NCBI GenBank assembly: GCA_026120185.1
Contig: JANUWF010001625.1
Coordinates: 806,001 to 870,000 of the forward strand
Direction: 5' to 3'
Origin: Voacanga thouarsii
Taxonomy: Eukaryota > Streptophyta > Magnoliopsida > Gentianales > Apocynaceae
Length of the DNA stretch: 64,000 nucleotides
The notes under the pieces are model-generated. The model had not been told where the DNA came from and ran no database searches. It saw only the letters and a program-made list of their open reading frames with translations. Shown here in pieces: positions 47,615-58,400 of this stretch (its first letter is position 1; each line of letters starts with the position of its first letter). The translations under genes and the position numbers were made by a program.

Positions 47615-48371
47615 AAAAATGTAGCCTCTTAAAACTATAGGCGCGAGCACTCCCGAGTAATGAATTGAGTTAGCCGTGTGCATCTAATAGAGGACGTCTG
47701 CACATTGCAGCATCTGTTGATCATCCAAATTGCACGTATGCTTGAAAATCTGAAGGCAAAAGGCTTACTTCCAGCAATATAGAGGTATTTCTGTAAACTC
47801 CTAATCGACCTAATTGTTTGGCCTAGGTCCTCAGAAGGGATTTATAGGTGCTTTTCTCATTTAGGAGTCCACGAATCATAACAAAATGTTGAGTTAGAAC
47901 CTCAAGAAAAATCTTCTACCAAAGGTAAATAGAGAACTCAAGATAAAAGGATCAGTGAAAGTATTCTGGAAGCAATTAATTTGTTAGCTGTTCAGGTGGA
48001 TATCCTCAATTCAAAAATTCAAATTCTTGGGAATAGGCTGACTACAGTGGAAGAAAATGCTAACAAGAATGCACCAATGCATGCTCTATCAGCGCCATCC
48101 CCAAAAAAAGATAACTAAGGAACAACCTGTCACTGAGGCTCAAGAAGAAGCTGTGAAAGGGCAATAGGATAAGGAAATGATAGTTCCCTGAGCAAGGAAG
48201 GCAGACATCCCCATATCAGGAAGATTTAGCACCCCTGCCCCTATTGAAATCCCTATCTCATCTAGGAAAAGTTATAACCAAGTGGTAGTTAAAAGAAAAT
48301 CCAGTAGGCTTGCTGGGCAACATTCCAAAAAGGGTGCCAAGTCCAAGATTGTGACTGTTCATATTTCCTAA
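47615..48371 (+). pseudogene. Env-like third ORF, 3' part
   Basis: Resumes the ORF cut at 44665: TLQHLLIIQIARMLENLKAK (about 47700-47760), then a heptad-like stretch LLAVQVDILNSKIQILGNRL (about 47983-48042) that could form a coiled coil, then a basic end with KRKSSRLAGQHSKKGAKSK and a TAA at 48369. The coiled coil and basic tail are commonly seen at the end of SIRE env-like ORFs. Stops and shifts at about 47770 and 48115-48230 break it. Confidence 0.65.
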
Positions 48372-49904
48372 GTGACCATTCCCATGGATTGATTCCCAGA
48401 CTCCCTCTGCCAGAAACTATTTACTGTTTTTCCATTGACAATTTTTATTTCTGCTACAGTATTTGAACATTTTACCTTTTGCTTTTTAGCTACTTTCTCT
48501 GCTTAATATATAACTCCTAAATATATAACTTTCTCTACTTTCAAGCCCTAATATTTACTATGCATTCTCCTAATTCTACATTTTGATTGATGACAAATGG
48601 GGGAGAAAAAAAATAGCTGTTAGGATTGTGATTGTGCACTGATTGTGATATTTTGTGATACGCTGTTGGAATTATCCACCACTGTTGCCAGTTGATGATA
48701 ATTATTAATGGTTATTATTGGCTTATACACCACTTTTGACTAATATTTATTATTATTATTGGTTACTATTGGCTTATCTATTGTTGACTGATGTTGAGTG
48801 AACTATAATTCGATGTTGTGCAGTGTTGTGCTATTAACTGGAAATAGTTATTATACTTTGGACTACAATGTACTTGGATGTAAACTTTGAGTATTCCTTA
48901 TGATCTTATGAAACACTCTATAACATTTATGTTAGGAGTTCGGTTTGTTATGATCATGTACTAGCTATATATTGGTTTATGATAAGTATGATTTGTGCTC
49001 TCTAATTAAATATGTTCATAGTTTGCTACGGTCTAAGATGGTTTAAGTGATTCAATGAAAACTAGTTTGATATCCAATTTTAGTCAAAGGAGTTTGAAGT
49101 GTGTATAAAGGTATTACAGAGATTGGGGTTGTTGAACAATCTGTTCTTAAAGCTATTATGAAATTCACTATGTAAAAATCTCGGATGATAGGGATAGTTA
49201 TTCATATATCTTTCATTGCTTAAAACTTTCCTTCAAGTCTGAATATTCTTGAGAAAACTCAGCTGGATAAAAATCTTTGAAAACTCGTTGCTACCTGCAC
49301 ATAGACAGGGGGAGTTTTGGACTCTTATTTCTTCAATCCAAAAGTCTATTCCAAAAATAGGTTTTAAAAAAAGATAGCTTCTATCTAATTTTACCCTATT
49401 TTGGACACATGTTTTGAACATCCAAAAACTAAAGTTTAAAACCTTTGTAGTCTCATTCCACCTAGTTTTGGATGCACATTTTGGAAGTCTAAATTCTGAA
49501 TCCAGTTTTCTCTCAAATCGCACTTCATAATAATCTCATATCTTACATATGTTTGTATATACACATGTTAAAGGGGAGCATCCCATCTTATGTTTTATTT
49601 TCTATACCTCCATATGTACATATCTATACATTTTTTTGTACTAATTGCAGCTATTCTCATAAAGAATACTAGTGTGATGTAAAGAAGGAGGACATGCAGG
49701 TAGGTTAGGCCATAGGCTCATTGAGCCATATTTTTTAGTATATGCTTTAGTTTTCTATCTCAACCTCATAATCACTCTTTGATTCCTATGATGATAAATT
49801 GCATTTCAATGAAAACTATTATTATTTCTCTTAGTTATACATGTTCGTACTGTACATATCATTATTTTTTATATCACAATCATCTCAAGTTTGTCATCAC
49901 TCAA
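48372..49904 (+). other. 3' untranslated region of the SIRE-like element
   Basis: No protein motif. A first PPT-like tract, GACAAATGGGGGAGAAAAAA, is at 48590-48610, well before the LTR. Imperfect TTATTATTGGTTATTATTGGCTTA repeats lie at 48700-48780. TTTTGGA and TCCAAAA motifs cluster at 49310-49510. The 96-aa minus frame at 49233 overlaps this cluster and is not convincing. Confidence 0.55.
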
Positions 49905-49916
49905 AAAGGGGAAAAT
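49905..49916 (+). promoter_or_regulatory. Polypurine tract of the SIRE-like element
   Basis: AAAAAGGGGAAAAT-type run right before the LTR start TGTTAGCCCTAAGGG at 49917, preceded by TTTGTCATCA, the usual context in SIRE-type elements. Confidence 0.85.
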
Positions 49917-51176
49917 TGTTAGCCCTAAGGGCATTCTCCTATGTTTTTATTTATGATAAACATTAATGAGGACTAACTTGTATGAACTACATGTGATAGG
50001 ACATGTTTGACATTTGCTCTTCCATGGCATGCAAATAAGATTGATATGCACCTCTTGAGCAATAGAATCCAAGAATGGGTGATCAAGTAGAAGACCAAGC
50101 TGAAGAGATTGCATACAAAGAAATCCTTGTAGAAGAACCTTAGACTAGGAATCTTTGTTAAGCTATTATCAATGTAAATCCTAACGTCTTCTTTACCTTA
50201 TAATTCTATTTATTTTTACCTTGAAGTACACAAATAAAAACATTTCAAAGTTCTAAGTTTTAAGAATTTTGGATTGAGTAGTTTGGAACACTCTGCATCC
50301 AAAAAATTTGTCCAAAACTCTGTGAACAATGGTAAATCAATTTTGCCTAAAAAAGTGCCATTTTGGATGCACCATCATCCGATCCTTGAGTCCAAAACTC
50401 TGGCACATCTGACAACACAAAACTAGCCATTGGAGATATACTTTTTGCTCTTATAAATGGTTTCAAAACTCAATTTTAAAGCAGATTTTGTCCTATCTTT
50501 CTAAGAAACACTCATATTCTCTATAATACAAAAATCTCATTTTCATTGTGCTTCAAAGTGAAATCAAATTGATTCCAAAAGGTAAAGGCTGTCTCAGCTC
50601 ATTTGTTTGTATACCTGCTCAAAAGAGTGACCAGTCTCTGTTTTATTACTATAGTCCTCTTTGTGTATCAATGTTGTGGTGTAAAACCCATTTAGGTGAA
50701 CCTTGATTTGTTGGTTGATTGAGAGGTTTTGGTAAAGCTAAGGGTGGTGATCCTCTCATGTCATTACTGTAGATAAACACCATTGAGTTAGGTGAATGAA
50801 ATTTGGTAGGAAATCCTTAAGTATGATCTTAAGGTAGTGGATGTAGATCTTGGTAGATGGAACCACTATAAATCTTGTGTTCTCTCTCTCTTTGCATTTA
50901 ATTTTGGCCAGCTGAATCTTCGTTGCGCAAAATTCTTTGAATCTCTTGAAAGAAATCTTTATGGTTCTCAGCAACTCATTTTCACTCTTCTATTAATTGC
51001 ATTGTGTGTCTTATCTTATTCATATTGTAGTTAATATTTAAGTCATTTCAAAAGCTTCTTGTTGTAGCAGTTGCAATCTCTTTGATCTGAAAAACGAAGG
51101 AATTTCTCAAAATAGATTTTTGAAAGAGTATTTTAAATTTGCCAAAAACCTTATTCACCCCCCTCTAAGGTTTTTC
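49917..51176 (+). mobile_element. 3' LTR of the SIRE-like copia element
   Basis: Runs from TGTTAGCCCTAAGGG to a probable TTTTTCA end, with TTATTCACCCCCCTCTAAGG just before the end, a phrase typical of SIRE/Maximus LTR ends. About 1.26 kb. TTTTGGAT/TCCAAAACTC motifs occur at 50270-50405. No 5' partner LTR is in the window. The small frames at 50756 and 50837 are not recognised. Confidence 0.75.
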
Positions 51177-51699
51177 ATTTATAATAAATGTTTGATATTT
51201 TGTTCTTTGTACGTTTCTAGAATTGAGACTAAATTTAATTGAGATGAGAGAAACTATGATAGAAGGAAGGAAAATGAATGAGAATTATCTATTTTTTTAA
51301 CAAGTGTCCATCCTTTCAATGCTTCAAAAAATGAGACCTTAACGGTGCAAGAGTTTAAAAAGATCCAATACTATACTCTGAATAAATGCGATGAAGTTGA
51401 ACTATACTTCTAGTAATTGTTTAACTTGTCTTAAAATTAAAGTTATTTATTTTCAAGAGTTTAATTAGTTTCATGTTTTATTACAAGAAACATAGGATGG
51501 AGCTTGAGTTACAGAGTGCATGTTCTATTGAAAAAAGGCAAAAAAATTCATTTCCATGTGGTTAAAATGACATGTAAGTAAATATTAACTTCGAAATAGT
51601 GATTGAAAGCAAAATTGTTTTCCTAACTTTTATGTGTTACATTCTTTTGAAATTGTAGACTTCCTTGTAGCAAACTGAAGGTTCGCAATTAGTATCTAA
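51177..51699. other. Unassigned sequence before the CACTA remnant
   Basis: AT-rich, no clear motif. It could be intron or spacer of the CACTA element that follows. Confidence 0.35.
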
Positions 51700-52398
51700 T
51701 AATTGTTTGCAGTAGCATGTGGTCTAGATTCATGTGTTAGAAAGTACACTTGTTGCGTTGTTAATGAGGTTATGTTCTATGCAAAGGAGCATGAATTCCA
51801 TTTGAAAATTCAAAACAGTGGTATAGTTATTGAAGGAAACTATGACATGGATGACATTGCCTTTTATGGTTTTTTAATTGATGTTATTTAATTAGATTAT
51901 ATTAAAAATTTTAAGTTTGTTATGTTTAGGTGTTAATACATTGACTTTAGTTGTACAAGAAGAATACAGAAAGAGGTAAACAGATTTTGGTACAAGAATG
52001 AACCTTTTTTTTTTGCAATTGAAGCAAAGTAAGTTTTCTACTTGGATGACATCAAGTTAGGGAATGACTGGAAAGTGGTAAAAAAGTTTCATCACAGACA
52101 TTCATATGAGATTTCAGATATACAAGATAATGAAATTTCTAAAATATTTGAGTTTGATGCTAACATGGATCAAGACATTGATATTTATAAAGGTAATAGG
52201 CTTGTCTATATTGATAATACTATATAAGGACCATTAAACAGAATGATATTGCTGCAGACGTCATTCGTTCTGAATTTGTTCAAAGAAATATGAAATCAAA
52301 TGAAGATTATTATATCAAAATCATTGACCAAGATATTATTAAGGACAAATTTAAGGGTGATGAGGATAATGACAATAATTTAGATCCTATTTTGTAGT
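51700..52398 (+). pseudogene. CACTA (En/Spm) remnant with DUF4216-like domain
   Basis: VACGLDSCVRKYTCCVVNEV and IQNSGIVIEGNYDMDDIAFY (51715-51870), then KFVMFRC (about 51912), FWYKNEPFFFAIEAK and VFYLDDIKLGNDWKVVKKFH (about 51985-52090) follow the order of the DUF4216 region found downstream of the TNP2-type transposase in plant CACTA elements. An acidic tail (DIAADVIRSEF, then KGDEDNDNNLDPIL and TAG at 52396) ends it. Stops and at least two frameshifts (about 51890, 52030 and 52225) break the frame. The transposase core and the CACTA termini were not found nearby, so this is a fragment. Confidence 0.75.
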
Positions 52399-52750
52399 TG
52401 CTATTTAAACCTTTTGTGGGTCAATTTTTATTTCCTACATTATTCAATTATGTGGAATTTTACAATTTTACTTTTCTAGAATTGTGTTCAGTACTCCAAA
52501 TTATTCATATTTATCACATAAGTTGATCTTTATGATTTCTTAATGTTGTTAGAGAGCTAGCTTTGTAAAAAAATATTATCTGCATGCAACATGATCAAGT
52601 TGAAATGAATATATTTATATTTTTTTAAATACAGGAAGTAATAGCTTTTTTTTCCCCATTATCTTTACACTATATAGTTTTTTCCCTGTAATCAATCCTT
52701 TAGTATTGTGTAAATGAGAGACTGAACTATTGTTCACTTGAGTTGAGATT
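52399..52750. other. Noncoding AT-rich spacer
   Basis: Probable 3' part of the CACTA remnant. T-rich tracts at 52620-52660; no motif recognised. Confidence 0.35.
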
Positions 52751-53095
52751 AATACTTTGTCTGCACCTTTTCGATTTGCCCGAGTGGGTAAATTTCCACA
52801 ACGACAGCCTACTTTGGAAACTATATGCGAGGAATTTCAAAATTTTGGACTCAAGGTTGCTATCACCATTAGTCTGCTTGATTCAATGCACGTCCTCATC
52901 AGGCTAGCAATGGACTTTCGAGAAGCTAAGGATACTTCAATTGCCCCATTGTGGATTTCCTTCCACAATCACCATATACAGATTCTCACAATGTCTATCC
53001 TTTCTTTCATAACTTCTGTAGTGGGACGGCCACTTGAGATAGATGATGCAATAGCCACATTTTGAAGGTCAAGTGTTGATGGGGTATATATCAAA
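52751..53095 (+). pseudogene. LINE ORF1-like (DUF4283) remnant
   Basis: The frame from 52757 reads FRFARVGKFPQRQPTLETIC, then LKVAITISLLDSMHVLIRL, then TSIAPLWISFHNHHIQIL and FITSVVGRPLEIDDAIATF. The order GKF, R-P-I, HVLI-F, PLWISFP-LP, IGKPL-D-T matches the DUF4283 N-terminal domain of plant L1-type ORF1 proteins. Between RLAMDF and REAKDTSIAP the usual 20 or so residues (with the W-x-V-G-x-P region) are missing. Stop at 53063; the continuation RSSVDGVYIKI lies in the same register. No LINE endonuclease or RT is present. Confidence 0.65.
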
Positions 53096-53144
53096 ATTTA
53101 CACGCTAAAAGACATTACAAAGCAACTCTAGCTTGATAATAATG

Positions 53145-53662
53145 GTGATTACTTGATGTTTCTAATTACAATTAGGGAACTCTAATTATTTTAGAATTCT
53201 AGATTTTCTGTGGATTTTCATGACATATAATACATATATGCACGAAACCCTAATGTAGGTTGATTCACACGAAAAATAGCATCCACCAAAACTCTCTTCT
53301 CTTCTCTCATCTCTCTCTTGTTTTGCTAAAAACGAGAAGAGCCCTAGCCGCCATCTTCTTCTGCTAGCACAGGAAATTTTGGTGCGTGAGTATTCTTCTG
53401 TGTAGATTACTGTTAGAGATAATCACATACTGTGATTATAGTGGTTGGACGTTCAAATATCATGGAGTTTGATTAAGAGGATTGTTGGATCACGCGTCGA
53501 CTTGAAGAAGAAAATTTTGTTTTTCGAACGATCGAAGAAAGGTAAAAAGCTGTTACCTTTGTTATCTTTATGTCTTGTTTTTCACACAAATGAGGATCAT
53601 GGGATGGTATCTCATTTTATTTTCCACTGCGCAGTATAGGATAGAGCCTGAGATACCCAACA
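53145..53662 (+). mobile_element. Copia LTR, 3' part, plus strand
   Basis: The reverse complement of 31228-31760: TACTTGATGTTTCTAATTAC, CCCTAGCC, GGTAAAAAGCTGTTACCTTT and the end GAGATACCCAACA at 53662. Only the 3' third of the LTR is present. The sequence after it is copia gag, so it may be a 5' LTR whose primer site and early gag were deleted. Confidence 0.8.
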
Positions 53663-54273
53663 GAAAAACCAGAATAATGCAGGGACCTATCCCAAGGCAT
53701 CCAAGCTTAGTCCATCTAAGCCCAGGGGCAAGTATTTCAAATATGGCAAGAAATGGCATTTCAAAAAGGTAGTCCAAATTTCTTGGCCAAATCCTCCTCA
53801 AGTATTATTTTTTACTTAGAGTCTATTTTAATGGTTAGATCGTCATCCACTTGATTATTGATTCTGGAGCCACTAACTATATTTTTAACACCTTGTAGTG
53901 GTTCAGCAAGATATGGCGACTTAGTAGAGGAGAGCATGTACTTAAAGTGGACAACAGACCACAAATGTAGGCCGAAACAGTGGGAGACTTAGAGCTATTA
54001 TTTAATTGTAATAGGGTTTTAGTTTTAAAAGATATTTCATATTTTTCTCTTTTTAAATAGAATTTGGTTTCAATTTCTAAATTGATTAATCAAGGATATT
54101 CTTTTTCTTTCCATTATAGTATTTCAATCAGTAGAAATGGAAATATATTGGAATACTTTCTGTATTAATCATATTAATTGTCAAAAAAATAATACTCAAA
54201 CGGAACCTAATAATAAGAAGAGAAAGGCCACTTCAAAGAACTCTTATTTATGGAAATTTTTATTAGGACAAAG
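53663..54273 (+). pseudogene. copia gag zinc knuckle, protease and pre-integrase remnant
   Basis: PRGKYFKYGKKWHFKK (about 53720-53770) is a zinc knuckle in which both first Cys are Tyr. NFLAKSSSSIIFYLESILMV follows, then a protease phrase ILEPLTI (LIIDSGATNYIFNT in the better frame, about 53860-53890), where the DSGA active site is readable. Further on VLKDISYF and, near 54235, NSYLWKFLLGQ, the start of the integrase zinc finger. It parallels 4380-4528 plus 14605-15050. Cut at 54274 by the family B LTR. Confidence 0.7.
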
Positions 54274-54791
54274 TCCAAGGCTACGAATCACAAAATGCCA
54301 CAAGTAAAAAATTTTGATCCCATTTTGAATTTTTCTCAGAAATTACCAAAATTAGGTCCGAAATGAAAAAATATTTTACTTTACCATTGAACTCCAAAAA
54401 ATCCACTAAATCCATTGGTAATACTTAAATTCTTCAATTCCTTCTTAGGTTGGTTAAACTCGCAGTCAATGTCGCGGGGGTAGTCAAAATGACAAAAATA
54501 CCCCCGTTAACCCGAATAACATAATCATGCCAAAACGTGCATTTCATTGTACTAATCTATTTTCTCTTCCCAGTGTATCCTTAAATTCTTATTTTGTTAA
54601 CAATAGTAGCCTTTCAAAGATTTAGGGTACGGGTAGAACAAATCCAATAATTACATCCAAGTCTAACAAAATACTATTATACCAAAATATTCGTTTTATT
54701 ACACCAATTGTTTTTTCTTCTGGCCATTGATATAAATTCTAATCTTATTATAAATAGTGGCCAATCAAAGGTAAAAGTGCGGAGTATTACA
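54274..54791 (-). mobile_element. Family B LTR, 5' 0.5 kb, minus strand
   Basis: Reverse complement of 26107-26620: starts TGTAATACTCCGCAC on minus at 54791. It is the 3' LTR of a minus-strand family B element (PPT and pol lie to its right) and is cut short at 54274, where it meets copia sequence. Confidence 0.85.
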
Positions 54792-54803
54792 TTCTCCCCT
54801 CCT
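54792..54803 (-). promoter_or_regulatory. Polypurine tract, minus-strand family B element
   Basis: Minus strand reads AGGAGGGGAGAA next to the LTR start, as at 36626-36636. Confidence 0.85.
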
Positions 54804-54897
54804 TATAAAAAAATTTTGTCCTCGAAATTTGCTTACACTTGGAATAATTCTGGATATTGTTTCAACATCTTCGCCTCCATTTCCTAGGTTGCGTCTT
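54804..54897 (-). pseudogene. pol: End of pol of the minus-strand family B element
   Basis: Minus strand encodes DATWEMEAKMLKQYPELFQ-like text and then the FEDKIF...region ahead of the PPT, the same tail as 36540-36625. Cut at 54898 by a Tat-type LTR; the rest of pol resumes at 60765. Confidence 0.75.
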
Positions 54898-55431
54898 TGA
54901 TGCGTATGGATTTAGATATAAAAATTATATAAAAACTAAGCACATTCCCAGTTAAATTTAAATTAAAACATTAACCCCAAATTACACATATGAGCAAATG
55001 TACTCATCATTAACATAGCATAGGGTTCAAATGAGTATCGATCCTCCAGGAACAAGTATGCATTAATCACTTTTCTTTCATTGTTCAACCGACTCAATAA
55101 AGTGAAAAAGAAATTAAAAAATAAAATAAAATAAAAATATGTACATGTCAAGGATGGAGAAGTATGTAGCTCAAACCACTGTTTTGACAAAACATGATCT
55201 TAAAGTACCTAATTATTATCATAACTAATCATTCTCTTGGCATCATGAAGAATTAAGATAGATTCACTTCTTTGGTCAATCCATGAAATCACTATCCTCT
55301 AGAAAAATTAGCATCACTTGGTCTGTCTCAACTAATTCATCCAAAAGACGCATTGAACACAATCCTTGACTAAATTTCCTTGGTCTGGCAAATTTAAAGC
55401 ATAAAATTAATTAATAAACCCTTGGTCTGGC
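54898..55431 (-). mobile_element. Tat-type LTR, 3' part, minus strand
   Basis: Reverse of the family at 40210-41729: TGATGCGTATGGATTTAG at 54898 corresponds to the LTR 3' end, then AATGAGTATCGATCCTC, CTTTCATTGTTCAACCGACTC. Broken at 55432 by a family A LTR and resumed at 59438. Copia or gypsy internal sequence of the Tat-type element is absent, so it is a solo LTR in the family B pol gene. Confidence 0.8.
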
Positions 55432-58400
55432 TATAACACCCCACTACCTAGGCCCGACAGGGCTAGGGATGTCGCCCGTCCAAAGGATAAGGGGTCTTTA
55501 TAACTAGGTCACACAATCAAAATAATACTTTAAACTTAAAATTTATTACAAACCAAGAATTCAAAATAAATCCATGAATAAAATTATCTACTCTCAACTC
55601 CTAAACCATTACACAAAATAAATATCAGAAAAATCTTCCAAGGCAGGCTACCACTACCTACTCATTCCCACAGTAGGATCGACCTGAAATCATGATAAAA
55701 AGGATGATGAGATAAAAATCTTAGTAAGTCCGTGTGTATTTTGAGTGTTCAGTGAAAACAGTTCATAATGCAAAGTGTAAAACCTTCGTAAGAGAAATAC
55801 TGGCAAGCAATAAACAATAGTCAAAATCACGAGTGGTGTTTTGTCTTTTACAACCATACATGTTCACTAAAATCAACCACTCAAAAAGGTGATCATGGGT
55901 TATCACACGTTAGGCCACATAACCAGTCAGAATGCCACACTTTGTGCAGACTAACAAAAAGTAGGCGATCGGCTTACCGGGCAAGATACTCCTCATTCTT
56001 TATACCCAAACAAAACCGGTTGTCCATTCCGGCAACACATAGTCCACTTGACTAAAACTGCTAGCTCGGACCGGCACGACCTACTGGACTGACATCTTAT
56101 CCGGGAAGGACTCACCCCTCAGAGGTGGCCACCTACTAAGAGACTTACCCTAACCCTTCGAAGACTAGTCCTAACAGTCCACCCTTATTGAGTACTCAAC
56201 GTAACTTATCCCACTTGGGGAAAAATGAAATAAACATAGCTCCACTTTAGAATGGCAATTAAGGATTTCCGAAGTTTGAGACAAAGTTGGTTTTAGAAAG
56301 AGTTTTGAGTTTGGGTAAAACTGTTTATTGATTTTCAAATAATTTGTTTGCTTGAAATTAGAAAGGAAATAATCCTCAATTGCCTTTACAAAAATGAGTG
56401 ACCACGAACTCCACAATTGGCTTGCCATAGAACCATTTTGCATCAATCAGGTTTTATGCAGGAGCTTACCTGATCCATATCTTGAGATACAATAAAGGTC
56501 TTCAACAGCTGACCCAACCCCGCTTGGGGTAAATATAAACCATAATCAAACTCAAGTCAAAATCCACTTTCACAAATAAAACTAGCTCAACTTACTACAA
56601 CCATGATCCTAGTGTCCCAAGCTTTAAGGCCTGATAATAAATAAAAAGGGTTTATAAGCTAAGTCTAATTTGATATTAAAGTGATTAGGGTTTTGGGAAA
56701 TAGGTACTGTTAAGTTGAAGGTTTAAATCTTGCTAAAAATAAATTAGAGTTTATTTGATGAAGAGTCCTCGGCGGTATTAGGTAAAATAATGATTTATTA
56801 ATAATTAATTGTTAGAAAATAATTGATAACTAAAATTAATTTCATGTAAATTTTAATAGGTTTTGATTAAAAGATAATAATTGAAAGATAATAAATTTTA
56901 ATGGTATTTATGAATATAAGACTCACAAATTAATATTTATTTATTATGATTATTTATATAGAAAGCTTTATTTGGTATTATTATTATTATATATAATATC
57001 TATATATTTTATTTTTATAATAAAAGCTATCATTTATTTGACTAAAATATCACTATTTTTGAATATAAATCCTATTCACCAAAGGTGACATAATCTCTAA
57101 CATGTTTGAACACAAATACCACTCATGACATGTAGACATGCACTAAACCCTAAAAATATCATACAATCAACCAAGACAATCAACTCATGCATCAATCCCA
57201 TCTCCATCATATACACACATTTATTCATGCTTCAATCTCAACTCATCACAACAATACATGCTCAAACCTCAAACATAATACATCTCCTTTCAATATCACC
57301 CTAAAGATATAATTCTAGAATTTAAAAAGAGTGTTGAAGGGGATTACTTGATTGATGAGTACCTTGGAGGAGTTTCGAATGGATCTCAACTCCTAGGAGA
57401 CTAGATCCGTCCAAGAGAGATGAAGAAAACATGGCCATGGTTGAAGTCACCATTCGGCCAAGAAAGAGATAGAGAGAGAAAAGAGAAGAAGAGAGTCCAT
57501 TAGTATGATTATACACATATATGTTCATTAGAGGTTGAAGATTAGTGAAGATGAAGTTGATTCAACAAGCTTACCTTGAAGGTGTTCTTGAGACTTCACC
57601 GAAAATACTGGTTTCGATCCAAAGGAGAGAGTTGGATTTTGGAGTTTGATGTTAAAAGTGGTATGAATGGATTCATGAAAGTGAGTAGGTGAAATCTGGA
57701 ATTTTTTTGAAGAAGATTGAAGTGGTTTGGAGGGGTATTAGGCGTATGGATGCTAGTAGGTGTTCTTGGTGTTCTATGTGTTCTTGAAGGTTGAAGAGAA
57801 TGGAAATGATTTGATTGGAGCTGCCGAAATTCTGTGGGAAGGAAGTGGCCGAATTGTTTGAGGGGTTTTGGCAATTGATTTTTTTGGTTTGGTAGGAAAA
57901 GGAAAGGCTAGTTGTTTGAAATCCCAAAAAAAATAATTTAGTGAATCAAATATGGAAACAAAAAATGGCAAGAATATCTTTGATCAATGGAGAGCTTTTT
58001 GGAAGCTGCAATGGCCGACTGTTGGCTATGGATTCTGCTGGAATAAAAGCTGTTTGAAGCAGCATAATGGTGGCTGAAAAGAGGGAGTACAATGGTGAAG
58101 GAAGGTTTAGTTGTTTAAGGGATGCTTTATAGAAGTTTACTAAATTAGGATTGCTGGAATTTAGGTCTTCAATCAAGGTTTGATTGGGGTAATTGTTGGA
58201 GATATTTTAGGGGCAGCCATGACTGGTTTTTCGAGCAGAAGGTTGGGGAAGACAATGGATTTCAGTTCATGGCTATTCAAGAGACGTTTGAACAGAAAGA
58301 TGAGGGAGTTTTAGTCAGGGCTGAAAAAGGAAACAAAGCTGGAAAAATTTCTGTACAGGATTTTGCAAGTTGCTGGAATTTTCTAGGCAGCTTTTGCTAC

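Noticed and set aside
57596..58176. Cluster of overlapping minus-strand frames of 65-92 aa
   Set aside because: They overlap in several frames inside a solo LTR and are not kept in the copy at 20.7-21.3 kb.
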